Of a stretch of DNA of 64,000 nt, positions 10,045 through 18,678 are shown piece by piece. The position numbers were made by a program, and so were the translations under genes. Within the stretch, counting starts at the first letter, position 1. The number at the start of each line of letters is the position of its first letter. The notes beneath the pieces are model-generated. The model was not told the DNA's origin, did not search any database, and saw nothing but the letters and a program-made list of their open reading frames with translations. Source of the DNA: Azotobacter beijerinckii (GTDB lineage: Bacteria > Pseudomonadota > Gammaproteobacteria > Pseudomonadales > Pseudomonadaceae); contig NZ_FOFJ01000012.1 in assembly GCF_900110885.1 (NCBI RefSeq), forward strand, positions 51,834-115,833. Direction: 5' to 3'.

Positions 10045-10614
10045 ATGGACGCTCTCGATGCCTTGCTCAACCGCGTTTCCGTCGCCCGTCTGCGCGATCC
10101 GGCGCCGAATGCCGAACAGCGCGAGCGGCTGTTCGCCGCCGCGCTGCGGGCGCCGGATCATGCCCAGTTGCGGCCCTGGCGTTTCCTGACCGTGGAGGGC
10201 GCGGACCGGGAGCGCCTCGGCGAGCTGTTCGCCAGTGCCATCGCCGCCGGGCAGCCGGAGGCCCGCGAGGAGGTCCTGCAGAAGGCGCGCAGCGCGCCCC
10301 TGCGCGCGCCCCTGCTGGTGGTGGTGATCGCCAGTCTGAAGGAGCATCCCCGGGTACCGGACGTGGAGCAACTGCTCAGCGCCGGTTGCGCCGCCCATGC
10401 CCTGTTGCTGGCCGCCCATGCCCAGGGGCTCGGGGCGATGTGGCGGACCGGCGATCCGGCCTACGATCCGCGGGTCGCGGCCGGGCTGGGGCTGGCCGGC
10501 AACGAGCGGATCGTAGGCTTTCTCTATCTGGGGACGCCGGAGGGCGAATTGCGGGTGCCGCAGCGGCCCGCGCCGGCCGAGTTCGTCAGCGCCTGGTCGG
10601 GCGCCGAGAGCTGA
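10045..10614 (+). CDS. YdjA-like nitroreductase-family protein
   Basis: A 189-residue FMN-binding protein of the nitroreductase superfamily. It follows E. coli YdjA closely from its start, MDALDALLNRVSVARL, through RAPDHAQLRPWRF and GLGAMWRTG to RIVGFLYLGTP. The physiological substrate of this subgroup is not settled. Start at 10045 because AAGGAGG lies five bases before that ATG; the in-frame GTG at 10039 overlaps the Shine-Dalgarno. It converges on the CpxA-like kinase. Confidence 0.88.
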   Translation: MDALDALLNRVSVARLRDPAPNAEQRERLFAAALRAPDHAQLRPWRFLTVEGADRERLGELFASAIAAGQPEAREEVLQKARSAPLRAPLLVVVIASLKEHPRVPDVEQLLSAGCAAHALLLAAHAQGLGAMWRTGDPAYDPRVAAGLGLAGNERIVGFLYLGTPEGELRVPQRPAPAEFVSAWSGAES

Positions 10615-10628
10615 GCCGGCGGCTCAGC
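10610..10628. terminator. hairpin spanning both stop codons of convergent genes
   Basis: GCTGAGCC (10610-10617), loop GGC and GGCTCAGC (10621-10628) form an 8-bp stem. The stop codons of the YdjA-like gene (10612-10614) and the kinase (10624-10626) both lie inside it, so the stem is part of both coding ends. Confidence 0.4.
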
Positions 10629-11967
10629 GGGACGTTGTCAGCGGCAGGTCGAGGGTGGCGAGGAAGCCGCCGTCCGGATGGTTGGCGAGGAGCAGTCGGC
10701 CGTTGTGGCGTTCCGCGGCGCGCCGGGCGATGGCCAGGCCCAGTCCGTGACCGGCCGCGTTCTGTCCGGGCGCCCGGTAGAAGGGCTCGCCCAGGCGGGC
10801 CAGATGTTCTTCTGCCACCCCGGGGCCGTGGTCGCGCACGCTGAGCAGCAGGCGCTCGCCGCGGCGTTCGGTGCGGATTTCCACCGGCCGGTCCGCCGGG
10901 CTGAAACGCAGGGCATTGCGCAGCAGGTTGTCCAGCGCCCGCTCGAGCATGTCCGGCCAGCCCGACAGCGCGAGTCCGGGGGTCAGCTCGCTGCGGATTT
11001 CCCGTCCCGGTGCGCTGAGGGCGCAGTCGTTACGCAGGTGCGCGACCAGCTCGCCGAGGTCGATCGGGCGGGCTGCGCCGGGATCGGCATCGAGGCGCGC
11101 CAGGGCGAGGATCTCGCCGATCAGCGCCTCCAGGCGATCGCATTCCAGGGTCAGGCGCGGCCACAGGCGGGCGCGCTCTTCCGCGCCGGCACGTTCGGCC
11201 AGGGCCAGGGCGATGCGCAGCCGCGCCAGCGGCGAGCGCAGTTCGTGGGAGACGTCGCGCAGCAGCTGGCGCTGGCTGCCGATCAGGCTCTGCAGGCGTG
11301 CGCCCATGCGGTTGAAGTCGCGGGCCAGCACGCCCAGTTCGTCGCGCCGGGTGGCCAGGCGCGCCAGGCTGCTCTGTTGGTAGCTGGTCTGTCCGAGATC
11401 GTGCACGGCGCGGCGCAGGCGGTTCAGCGGGCGGGTGATCGAGACGGTCAGCAGCAGGCTGAACAGGGTCAGCACCACCAGGGCGATGACCATGGCGCTG
11501 AGCGGCCAGAGCAGGCTGTCGTTGCGCCAGGCGCGCAGCTCCTCGTGGGGGATCCGGTAGATGAAGAGGTAGGTCTGCCCGCTGCTCGGGCTGGTGTATT
11601 CCTGGCTCAGCTGGCGCCAGGGAAAGCGCGGCAGGGGCGGGCGGTTGCCGAACTCGGGCGGTGGCGGCGGCGGGCGATGATGGGGGTGGGGGGGCTCCCG
11701 GCTGGACAGGTGGCGGCCGGTTTCGTCCAGCACCTGGACGAAGACGCGGTACTGGTCGCGGTTCTCGTCCAGCAGGGGCTGCGCGGCCAGCGCCCCCTGG
11801 GCCTCGTAGCGCTCCGTCCAGCGGGCGGCGAGGTCCTGCATGCCGGGGTGGCGGGCGATGATCCAGGCATCGTTGTTCAGCGCCCGGCCCAGCAGCAGGG
11901 ACAGGCCGGCGACCAGCACCAGGGCCAGCCAGAAGGCCGCGAGGACTCGCCAGAAGAGTGAGCGCAT
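10624..11967 (-). CDS. cpxA: CpxA-like sensor histidine kinase
   Basis: A 447-residue inner-membrane kinase. The first helix is at residues 5-30, a periplasmic domain at about 31-150, and the second helix at about 152-176. HAMP follows, then the H-box LRDVSHELRSPLARL with His241, and an HATPase with GHGLGLAIARRAA. The periplasmic part holds a proline/histidine stretch, PHPHHRPPPPPP, at about residues 93-104. It lies downstream of the Spy/CpxP-like gene and the CpxR-like regulator on the same strand, so the module reads regulator, periplasmic adaptor, kinase. Confidence 0.85.
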   Translation of the reverse strand: MRSLFWRVLAAFWLALVLVAGLSLLLGRALNNDAWIIARHPGMQDLAARWTERYEAQGALAAQPLLDENRDQYRVFVQVLDETGRHLSSREPPHPHHRPPPPPPEFGNRPPLPRFPWRQLSQEYTSPSSGQTYLFIYRIPHEELRAWRNDSLLWPLSAMVIALVVLTLFSLLLTVSITRPLNRLRRAVHDLGQTSYQQSSLARLATRRDELGVLARDFNRMGARLQSLIGSQRQLLRDVSHELRSPLARLRIALALAERAGAEERARLWPRLTLECDRLEALIGEILALARLDADPGAARPIDLGELVAHLRNDCALSAPGREIRSELTPGLALSGWPDMLERALDNLLRNALRFSPADRPVEIRTERRGERLLLSVRDHGPGVAEEHLARLGEPFYRAPGQNAAGHGLGLAIARRAAERHNGRLLLANHPDGGFLATLDLPLTTSR

Positions 11968-12032
11968 GGGGGACTCGGTGCGGCGGGGGGAAAAGCCGAA
12001 CCGCCCGGTGGGCGGTTCGGTGGGGGGACGAC

Positions 12033-12497
12033 TCAGTTCTTCTTGGCGTCCTTCTCGGCCTTCCACTTGCGGAACTCTTCCCACTCGGCGCGGCGTTTTT
12101 CGCCTTCGGCCTTGCGCGCCTCGAATTGCTTGAGCTGCTCGGGGGTCAGTTGCTCGCGGAAGGTCTTGTCGGCCTTGTCGCGGCTGGCCTGCAGTTCTTT
12201 CTGCATGGCCTCCTTGTCGGCCTCGGAGAGCTTGTCCATGTAGCGCCGGGTGATCTCGCGCTTCTCCTGAGCGGCGTCCAGGCGGGCCTTGTTAACCGCC
12301 TGGCGCTGTTCGGCGTTCAGCTTGAGTCCGTCCATGGGCGCCATCATCATCCCGGGCATCCCGGCCATGCCCTCCCGGCCGTGCTGGTGGTGACCGGAGC
12401 CCATGTCGCAGACCGGACCCGGCTCGTCGGGTTCGGCGGCGATCGCGGCGAGGGGCAGGGCGGTGGCGAGCAGCAGCATGGAAAGAGTCTTGCGCAT
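12033..12497 (-). CDS. periplasmic Spy/CpxP-family protein
   Basis: A 154-residue exported protein. A signal peptide covers about residues 1-20 (MRKTLSMLLLATALPLAAIA, probable cleavage at AIA-AE). The mature part is mostly helical and charged, with LTPEQLKQFEARKAEGEKR matching the LTxxQ repeat of the Spy/CpxP chaperone family. Residues about 35-55 are rich in His and Met (GHHQHGREGMAGMPGMMM), suggesting metal binding. Lying between the CpxR-like and CpxA-like genes, it is the likely feedback chaperone that restrains the kinase. A candidate CpxR box lies about 90 bases upstream. Confidence 0.85.
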   Translation of the reverse strand: MRKTLSMLLLATALPLAAIAAEPDEPGPVCDMGSGHHQHGREGMAGMPGMMMAPMDGLKLNAEQRQAVNKARLDAAQEKREITRRYMDKLSEADKEAMQKELQASRDKADKTFREQLTPEQLKQFEARKAEGEKRRAEWEEFRKWKAEKDAKKN

Positions 12498-12560
12498 GGT
12501 GTGTTTCCTCTTGTTTGCGTAATCGGCTGTGTGCCGGACGAAGCCAGTCTAGGGAATTGC

Positions 12561-12580
12561 ACGGTCAGGCACGGTCAGGC
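12561..12580. repeat. perfect 10-bp tandem repeat in the cpxP-like promoter region
   Basis: ACGGTCAGGC occurs twice in direct tandem, immediately before the GTAAA direct repeat in plus-strand order. The period of one helical turn suggests a regulator site, but I recognise no regulator for this sequence. Confidence 0.4.
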
Positions 12581-12584
12581 GAGG

Positions 12585-12600
12585 GTAAAGGCTGGGTAAA
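12585..12600. promoter_or_regulatory. candidate CpxR box (GTAAA-N6-GTAAA)
   Basis: GTAAA at 12585-12589 and at 12596-12600 form a direct repeat with six bases between. This fits the published CpxR-box pattern of two GTAAA half-sites. It lies between the CpxR-like gene stop (12608) and the Spy/CpxP-like start (12497), so it fits autoregulation of the stress module. Confidence 0.6.
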
Positions 12601-12607
12601 GGTGCCC

Positions 12608-13285
12608 TCAGGCGCTGTAATAGTAGCCGCGGCTGCGCAGGGCGAGGATGCGCGGACTGCCGTCCGGGTGCGGACCGAGCTTCCTGCGCAGGTTGCTGAC
12701 GTGCATGTCCAGACTGCGGTCGTAGAGGGTCAATTTGCGGCCGAGGGCCAGTTGCGCGAGGGTCTGCTTATCCACCGGCTCGCCCGGCTGGCGCAGCAGG
12801 GCCTCGAGCAGACGGCTCTCGGAGGCGGTGAGGGCGATCTCGTGGCCGCCGATGTCGACCACCCCGCGCGCACTGCTGAAGCACAGGTCGCCCAACCCCA
12901 GCTGGGTCGAGGCGGCCGGCGGCTGGGTGCGGCGCAGCACGGCGCGCAGGCGGGCGGTCAGCTCGCGCGGATCGCAGGGTTTGGCCAGGTAGTCGTCGGC
13001 GCCGAGCTCCAGACCGAGGATGCGGTCCAGCGGCTCGCCGCGGGCGGAGAGCATCAGCACCGGCAGGTCCGGATAGTCGCCGCGCAGCTGCTTGAGTAGC
13101 TCGAGACCGGAGCCGTCGGGCAGCATCACATCCAGCACCACGGCATCGGGGGTCTTTTCGATGAGGGCGAGGCGGGCGTCGCGGCCGTCGTGGCAGGCGC
13201 GCATCTGGAAGCCTTCCTGAGCCAGCCAGCTGGCGAGCAGCTCGCACAGCTCGCGGTCGTCGTCGATCAGCAGCAGTTCGCTCAT
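12608..13285 (-). CDS. cpxR: CpxR-like response regulator
   Basis: A 225-residue OmpR-family regulator. Receiver with acidic pocket DDD at residues 8-10, phospho-acceptor Asp52 in VVLDVMLPDGSG and Lys102 in DDYLAKPCDPREL. The winged-helix domain ends with HVSNLRRKLGPHPDGSPRIL and RSRGYYYSA, typical of CpxR. It leads the cpxR-spy/cpxP-cpxA module and would activate envelope-stress genes, including its own neighbours through the GTAAA repeat. Confidence 0.87.
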   Translation of the reverse strand: MSELLLIDDDRELCELLASWLAQEGFQMRACHDGRDARLALIEKTPDAVVLDVMLPDGSGLELLKQLRGDYPDLPVLMLSARGEPLDRILGLELGADDYLAKPCDPRELTARLRAVLRRTQPPAASTQLGLGDLCFSSARGVVDIGGHEIALTASESRLLEALLRQPGEPVDKQTLAQLALGRKLTLYDRSLDMHVSNLRRKLGPHPDGSPRILALRSRGYYYSA

Positions 13286-13314
13286 GGCGGCGCCATGGCC
13301 TCCCGGGCAGAGGG

Positions 13315-13614
13315 TCAGGGCAGGACCTTGTTGAAGGGCTTGACCTTGACGTCGGCATACACGCCGGCGGCGCAGTAGGGGTCGGCCTCGGCCCAGCTGC
13401 GGGCGGCGGCCAGGGAGTCGAACTCGGCGACCACCAGGCTGCCGCTGAAGCCGGCCGGGCCGGGGGCCGGGCTGTCCACCGCCGGGTGCGGGCCGGCCAG
13501 CACCAGGCGGCCTTCTTCCTTCAGTTGCTGCAGGCGGGCGAGGTGGGCGGGACGAGCGCCCAGGCGCTTGTCCAGGGAGTTTTCCACGTCGGTGGCGATG
13601 ATGGCGTAGAGCAT
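13315..13614 (-). CDS. yciI: YciI-family protein
   Basis: A 99-residue protein beginning [20 protein letters not shown], then [17 protein letters not shown] and [20 protein letters not shown]. This is the YciI-like ferredoxin-fold family, whose biochemical role is poorly defined. It starts one base from the stop of yciB upstream and is likely co-translated with it, an arrangement also seen around yciI elsewhere in gammaproteobacteria. Confidence 0.88.
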   Translation of the reverse strand: MLYAIIATDVENSLDKRLGARPAHLARLQQLKEEGRLVLAGPHPAVDSPAPGPAGFSGSLVVAEFDSLAAARSWAEADPYCAAGVYADVKVKPFNKVLP

Positions 13615-13615
13615 G

Positions 13616-14221
13616 TCAGTCCTTGGGTTTGGCGGAGGAGGGCTGGGTCTCGGCGGCGTCGCGCATGTGGCGGGCGAGGAACAGGCCTTGGCCGACCAGG
13701 AACAGGACGGTCATGCCCAGGCTGCCGAACACTTTGAAGTCGACCCAGAATTCGTGGAAGGTGAAGGCGACGAACAGGTTGGCGCAGCCGCTGAATGCGA
13801 AGAATGCCACCCAGGCGAGGTTCAGGCGCGTCCACAAGGGCGGCGGCAGGCTGACCGCATGGCCCATGATGCGCTGGATCAGCGGGCGATCGCCAATGAA
13901 CTGGCTGGCGGCGAAGCCCAGGGCGAACAGCCAGTTGACCACCGGTGCCTTCCACTTGAGGAACGTCTCGCTGTGGAAGGCCAGGGTCATGCCGCCGAAC
14001 ACCAGGCAGGCGAGCAGGGTGATCCACTGGCCCTTTTCCAGCCGGCGCTGGATCAGGAACAGGATGCCGTAGACCAGCAGCGAGGCGAGGATCAGGACGG
14101 CGGTGGCGCTGAAGATGCCGCCGAAGGTGACGCTCTGGCCGGCCAGTTCGATGGCGCGGGGCTCCAGCTTGTAGACGATGAAAAAGAGAATCAGCGGGAT
14201 GAAATCGATGAATTGTTTCAC
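13616..14221 (-). CDS. yciB: inner-membrane intracellular septation protein A (YciB)
   Basis: A 201-residue membrane protein with five or six helices. It begins with GTG then [17 protein letters not shown], followed by [20 protein letters not shown] and [18 protein letters not shown], the conserved core of YciB/IspZ. The family is linked to cell-envelope and division integrity. The GTG start is set by alignment with the family, which starts at this point. It diverges from the PHP-domain gene across 66 bases. Confidence 0.92.
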   Translation of the reverse strand: MKQFIDFIPLILFFIVYKLEPRAIELAGQSVTFGGIFSATAVLILASLLVYGILFLIQRRLEKGQWITLLACLVFGGMTLAFHSETFLKWKAPVVNWLFALGFAASQFIGDRPLIQRIMGHAVSLPPPLWTRLNLAWVAFFAFSGCANLFVAFTFHEFWVDFKVFGSLGMTVLFLVGQGLFLARHMRDAAETQPSSAKPKD

Positions 14222-14287
14222 TGTGGCAGCCAGACGCGGGATGTGACGGCATAATAACAAACCTCGACAACCGCGAAAGCCAGCGCC

Positions 14288-15151
14288 ATGAAGGTCGACC
14301 TGCACTGCCACAGTACCGCTTCCGACGGCGCGTTGAGCCCCGCCGAGGTGGTTTGCCGTGCCCACGGACGCGGTGTCCGGCTGCTGGCGTTGACCGACCA
14401 CGACACCCTGGACGGGCTCCCCGAGGCGCAGGCCGCCGCCGCCGGGCTGGACATCGAACTGATCAACGGTATCGAGCTGTCCGCCCTGTGGGGCGGAGCG
14501 ACCGTGCATGTGCTCGGCTACGCCTTCGCCGGCGATGCGCCGGCTCTGCGCCTGGCCCTCGCCGGGCTGCACGAGGGGCGCTGGCAGCGGGCCGCGGAGA
14601 TCTCCCGGCGGCTGGCCGCCAAGGGTATGGACGGCGCCCTGGAGGGCGCCCGGGCGGTGCAGCGCGAGCTGGGCGGCAGCGGCAACGCGCCGGCGCGTCC
14701 GCACTTCGCCGAGTTCCTGGTCCGTGCCGGGCACGTCCGGGACCGTGCGGAAGCCTTTCGCAAGTGGCTGGGCGCAGGCAAGCTGGGCGACATCAAGCAG
14801 CACTGGCCGACTCTCGAGCAGTCGGTCGCCACCTTGCGTGCGGCCGGTGCCTGGATCAGTCTCGCGCATCCTTGGCACTATGACTTCACCCGCAGCAAGC
14901 GGCGGCGCCTGGTCGGCGACTTCATCCGTGCCGGTGGCCATGCGCTGGAGGTCAGCAACGGCCTGCAGGCGGCCGAACAGGTCGGCGGCCTGGCCATCCT
15001 GGTTCGCGAGTTCGGTCTGCTGGCCAGCGCCGGTAGCGACTTCCACGCCCCCGACGACTGGTCCGAGCTGGGCCTGTACCGCCCGCTGCCGGACGACCTG
15101 TCGCCTCTCTGGACGCGTTTCGCCCATGTCCGTCACTGCGCCGTCCTCTGA
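14288..15151 (+). CDS. rnm: PHP-domain phosphoesterase, RNase AM (YciV/TrpH) family
   Basis: A 287-residue PHP protein. The metal-site motifs are [14 protein letters not shown] at the start, LTDHDTLDG at about residues 36-44, [10 protein letters not shown] at about 57-66, and late histidines in [10 protein letters not shown] and [12 protein letters not shown]. The E. coli member (RNase AM) is a 5'-3' exonuclease that matures rRNA 5' ends and also acts on 3',5'-bisphosphonucleotides. It is followed 13 bases later by yciO, as in many gammaproteobacteria. Confidence 0.88.
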   Translation: MKVDLHCHSTASDGALSPAEVVCRAHGRGVRLLALTDHDTLDGLPEAQAAAAGLDIELINGIELSALWGGATVHVLGYAFAGDAPALRLALAGLHEGRWQRAAEISRRLAAKGMDGALEGARAVQRELGGSGNAPARPHFAEFLVRAGHVRDRAEAFRKWLGAGKLGDIKQHWPTLEQSVATLRAAGAWISLAHPWHYDFTRSKRRRLVGDFIRAGGHALEVSNGLQAAEQVGGLAILVREFGLLASAGSDFHAPDDWSELGLYRPLPDDLSPLWTRFAHVRHCAVL

Positions 15152-15164
15152 ACAGGGAATCCAT

Positions 15165-15794
15165 GTGAGCCAGTACTTCCAGATCCATCCGGAAAACCCC
15201 CAGCTGCGCCTGATCCGCCAGGCCGCGGAGATCGTCCGTGGCGGCGGGGTGATCGTCTATCCCACCGACGCCTCCTACGCGCTCGGTTGCCAGCTCGGCA
15301 ACAAGGCCGGCCTGGAGCGCATCCGCCACCTGCGTCAGCTGGACGACAAGCACAACTTCACCCTGGTGTGCAGCGACCTTTCCCAGTTGAGCCTGTTCGC
15401 CCGGGTCGACACCGGCGCCTTCCGCCTGCTCAAGACCTGGACCCCGGGCCCCTACACCTTCATCCTCAATGCCAGCCGCGAGGTGCCGCGGATCATGCTG
15501 CACCCCAAGCGGCGCACCGTCGGCCTGCGCATTCCCGCCAACCCCATCGCCCAGGCCCTGCTGGCGGAGTTGGGCGAGCCGCTGATGAGCGCCAGCCTGA
15601 TCCTGCCCGGCGAGACGCTGCCGATGAGCGATCCCGAGGAGATGCGCCGGCGCCTCGAACATCAGGTCGATCTGGTCGTCGACGGCGGTGCCGGCACCCT
15701 GGAGGCCTCCACCGTGGTCAGCCTGCTCGACGGCGAGCCCGAGGTGCTGCGCGTCGGCTGCGGCGACCCGACGCCCTTCGCCGGCGAAGCCTGA
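15165..15794 (+). CDS. yciO: YciO/YrdC/Sua5-family putative RNA-binding protein
   Basis: A 209-residue protein of the YrdC fold. It reads [20 protein letters not shown] at the start, then [18 protein letters not shown] and [20 protein letters not shown], matching E. coli YciO (206). Unlike TsaC/Sua5 it lacks a proven t6A role. The GTG at 15165 is preceded by CAGGGAAT. It leads into scpA three bases after its stop. Confidence 0.9.
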   Translation: MSQYFQIHPENPQLRLIRQAAEIVRGGGVIVYPTDASYALGCQLGNKAGLERIRHLRQLDDKHNFTLVCSDLSQLSLFARVDTGAFRLLKTWTPGPYTFILNASREVPRIMLHPKRRTVGLRIPANPIAQALLAELGEPLMSASLILPGETLPMSDPEEMRRRLEHQVDLVVDGGAGTLEASTVVSLLDGEPEVLRVGCGDPTPFAGEA

Positions 15795-15797
15795 GTC

Positions 15798-16679
15798 TTG
15801 CGTCGCCCAGCGCAGGCCGGCGCTTCGCCGGCCGACGAGCCGCCGCCCGAGGAAAGCCCCGCCAGCCCCCCCGACGAAGCGCAGGAATCACCTTTCGCGC
15901 TGGTCTACGGGCAGGCGCTGACCGAGCTGCCGCAGGACCTGTACATTCCGCCGGACGCCCTGGAGGTGTTCCTCGAGGCATTCGAGGGGCCGCTCGACCT
16001 GCTGCTCTACCTGATCCGCCGGCAGAACATCGACATCCTCGACATTCCGGTGGCCGAGATCACCCGCCAGTACATGGGCTACGTCGAACTGATGAAGGTC
16101 GCGCGCCTGGAGCTGGCCGCCGAATACCTGGTGATGGCCGCCATGCTCGCCGAGATCAAGTCGCGCATGCTGCTGCCGCGCTCGACCGAGGCCGAGGCGG
16201 AAGAAGAGGACCCGCGTGCCGAGCTGATCCGCCGCCTGCAGGAGTACGAGCGCTTCCGGAGCGCTGCCGAGGAACTCGACGACCTGCCACGGGTCGGTCG
16301 CGAACTGTACCCGGCGCAGTTGGAGGCGCCCCAGGCGCGGGTGCGCCGGCTGCTGCCGACGGTCGCTCTGGACGAGCTGCTGCTGGCGATGGCCGAGGTA
16401 CTGCGCCGCGCCGACCTGTTCGAGAGCCACCAGATCACCCGCGAGGCACTGTCCACCCGCGAGCGGATGAGCGAGGTGCTGGAGCGTCTGCGCGACGGCG
16501 GCTTCGTGCCCTTCGTGCAGCTGTTCCGGGGCGAGGAGGGACGCCTGGGGGTGGTGGTGACCTTCATGGCGGTACTCGAACTGATCAAGGAGTCCCTGGT
16601 CGAGCTGGTGCAGACCGAACCCTTCGCACCCATCCATGTGCGCCTGCGCGGGGACGAGCTTTCGGGAGAGACGGAATGA
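15798..16679 (+). CDS. scpA: segregation and condensation protein A (ScpA)
   Basis: A kleisin of up to 293 residues that bridges SMC head domains in the condensin complex. The core starts with LEAFEGPLDLLLYLIRRQNI at about residue 60, then DILDIPVAEITRQYMGYVEL and AAEYLVMAAMLAEIKSRMLL. The first 50 or so residues are Pro/Ala/Glu-rich and unlike ScpA. I used the TTG at 15798, the only start near the yciO stop, but translation might begin later. Its stop overlaps scpB as ATGA. No smc gene is in the window. Confidence 0.88.
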   Translation: MRRPAQAGASPADEPPPEESPASPPDEAQESPFALVYGQALTELPQDLYIPPDALEVFLEAFEGPLDLLLYLIRRQNIDILDIPVAEITRQYMGYVELMKVARLELAAEYLVMAAMLAEIKSRMLLPRSTEAEAEEEDPRAELIRRLQEYERFRSAAEELDDLPRVGRELYPAQLEAPQARVRRLLPTVALDELLLAMAEVLRRADLFESHQITREALSTRERMSEVLERLRDGGFVPFVQLFRGEEGRLGVVVTFMAVLELIKESLVELVQTEPFAPIHVRLRGDELSGETE

Positions 16680-17422
16680 ACCTTAACGATCCGGCCCAAC
16701 TGGCCGTGCTGCTCGAGGCCTATCTGCTCGCCGCCGGCCGGCCGCTGTCGCTGGAGCGCCTCGGCGAGCTGTTCGACGAGGCCGAGCGGCCGCCGCCGGC
16801 CCGCCTGCGCGATGCCCTGGCGATTCTCGCGCGCTCCTGTCAGGGCCGTGCCTTCGAGCTCAAGGAAGTGGCCTCCGGCTATCGTCTGCAGGTGCGCGAG
16901 CGCTTCGCGCCCTGGGTCGGGCGCCTCTGGGAGGAGCGCCCGCAGCGCTATTCGCGGGCCCTGCTGGAAACCCTGGCGCTGATCGCCTACCGCCAGCCGA
17001 TCAGCCGCGGCGAGATCGAGGAGGTCCGCGGCGTGGCGGTGAGCAGCAACATCGTCAAGACTCTACAGGAGCGCGACTGGATTCGGGTGGTCGGCTACCG
17101 CGAGGTGCCCGGCCGGCCGGCGCTGTTCGCCACCACCCGTGCCTTCCTCGACGATTTCAACCTGACGAGCCTCGACGAGCTGCCGCCCCTGGCGGTCCTG
17201 CGCAGTCTGGAGCCCGCCCCAGGTACCTTGGACGAGGAGGAACTGCCGTCAGCGGGTCCGCAGGCCCTCGTCGAGCCGGCGGAGCAGGTCAGCTTCCGCA
17301 GCCTGCTGGCGGAGCTGGATTCGATGGAGCAGGGGCTCAAGACCGACTTCGACGACCTGCCCGAGCCGGAGGAGGAGGCCCCGGGCGATGCCGGCAGGGA
17401 GCGGGCCGCGGACGAATCCTGA
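16676..17422 (+). CDS. scpB: segregation and condensation protein B (ScpB)
   Basis: A 248-residue partner of ScpA made of two winged-helix domains (about residues 5-85 and 90-165). It contains RYSRALLETLALIAYRQPIS and RGVAVSSNIVKTLQERDWIR, then GRPALFATTRAFLDDFNL. The tail from about 180 to 248 is acidic and disordered, as often in pseudomonads. It overlaps scpA by four bases and is translationally coupled to it. Confidence 0.92.
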   Translation: MNLNDPAQLAVLLEAYLLAAGRPLSLERLGELFDEAERPPPARLRDALAILARSCQGRAFELKEVASGYRLQVRERFAPWVGRLWEERPQRYSRALLETLALIAYRQPISRGEIEEVRGVAVSSNIVKTLQERDWIRVVGYREVPGRPALFATTRAFLDDFNLTSLDELPPLAVLRSLEPAPGTLDEEELPSAGPQALVEPAEQVSFRSLLAELDSMEQGLKTDFDDLPEPEEEAPGDAGRERAADES

Positions 17423-17508
17423 CGGGCTGGCGGTAGGGCCGGCGGGCGCTTGTCCATTTGCTGCCGCTGGGCCTAAATGGAGATCGACCAATCCACTGGG
17501 AGTCCGCG

Positions 17509-17694
17509 ATGCATCCCCGAGTGCTCGAAGTCATTCGCCCGGCCGGGCGGGATCTGTTCGACCGCGCCGACGCGGGGTCCTTCCATGCCGCCGGTGGTGC
17601 GCGCTTGCCGATTCGCAAGCGGGTCGGGGCGACCTGCCGCTCGGCGGAGGAGGGCGTCGGCATGTTCTCCGAGCGTCTCGGGGCACTCGAATGA
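17509..17694 (+). pseudogene. probable deletion remnant of edd (6-phosphogluconate dehydratase)
   Basis: A 61-codon reading frame whose ends resemble Edd, a protein of about 610 residues. It begins MHPRVLEV, which is how I recall pseudomonad Edd starting. It ends SAEEGVGMFSERLGALE, like the AEQGASAF-type tail of Edd. The stretch between matches nothing I recognise. Its stop overlaps the glk start as ATGA, and edd directly precedes glk in pseudomonads. The simplest reading is an in-frame internal deletion of edd that kept both ends. The catalytic Fe-S cysteines would be gone. The identification is inference from short end matches. Confidence 0.5.
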
Positions 17695-18659
17695 AGCTGG
17701 CCCTGATCGGCGATATCGGCGGTACCCACGTGCGCTTCGCCCTCTGGCGGGAGGGCCGGCCGGACGCGCTACGGGTACTCGCCACGGGCGATTATCCCGG
17801 CCCGGAGGAGGCGATCCGTAGCTACCTCGCCGGGCTTGGCCTGCCGCTGGCGGCGCTGGACACGGCCTGTCTGGCCTGCGCCGGACCGGTGCAGGGCGAC
17901 CTGTTCCGCCTCACCAACAACCACTGGCAGTTCGGCCGCCTGGCGCTTACCCATGCACTGGGCCTGCGCCAGTTGCTGGTGATCAACGATTTCGCCGCGA
18001 TGGCCCTCGGCATGACCCGCCTGGCCGATCACGAGCGGCTGACCGTCCGGCCCGGCCGGGCCGAGGCGGGCAGTCCCCGGTTGGTGCTGGGGCCGGGTAC
18101 CGGGCTCGGCGTCAGCGCCCTGCTGCCGGACGGCGCGGGGCACTGGCGGGTTCTGCCGGGCGAGGGCGGGCATGTCGACCTGCCGCTCGTCACCGCCCGC
18201 GAGGTGGCCCTGTGGCAGCTGCTGCAGCGCGAACTCGGCCATGTGAGCGCGGAAAGCGTGCTCAGCGGCAGCGGCCTGCTGCGGCTGTACCGCGCCAGCT
18301 GCCTCCTCGACGGACAGACGCCGCGGCTCGACTCGGCCGCCGCGGTGAGCGCCGCGGCGCTGTCCGGAGATGCCGGCGCGGCGGCGGTGCTCGAGCAGTT
18401 CTGCGGCTGGCTGGGACGGGTCGCCGGCAACCACGCGCTGACTTTGGGGGCGCGCGGCGGAGTCTATCTGGCCGGCGGCATCCTGCCGCATTTCGCCGCC
18501 TTCCTGCAGGGCAGCGGCTTCGCCCGCTGCTTCGTCGACAAGGGGGTGATGAGCGACTATCTGGCGGACATCCCGGTGTGGCTGGCGACGGCCGAGCAGC
18601 CCGGTCTGCTGGGCGCCGGGCTGGCGCTGCAAGCGTGGCTGGAGCGCTCGTCCGGCTGA
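17691..18659 (+). CDS. glk: glucokinase
   Basis: A 322-residue ROK-independent glucokinase that phosphorylates glucose to glucose-6-phosphate. The N-terminal phosphate motif is GDIGGTHVRF at residues 8-17, with LTNNHWQF and INDFAAMALGM around the glucose site, then GPGTGLGVSALLPD and PGEGGHVDLPL. Its ATG overlaps the stop of the edd-like remnant. It converges on hexR, with only 19 bases between the stops. Confidence 0.93.
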   Translation: MKLALIGDIGGTHVRFALWREGRPDALRVLATGDYPGPEEAIRSYLAGLGLPLAALDTACLACAGPVQGDLFRLTNNHWQFGRLALTHALGLRQLLVINDFAAMALGMTRLADHERLTVRPGRAEAGSPRLVLGPGTGLGVSALLPDGAGHWRVLPGEGGHVDLPLVTAREVALWQLLQRELGHVSAESVLSGSGLLRLYRASCLLDGQTPRLDSAAAVSAAALSGDAGAAAVLEQFCGWLGRVAGNHALTLGARGGVYLAGGILPHFAAFLQGSGFARCFVDKGVMSDYLADIPVWLATAEQPGLLGAGLALQAWLERSSG

Positions 18660-18678
18660 GGCGCCGCGCCCCGGCCGC

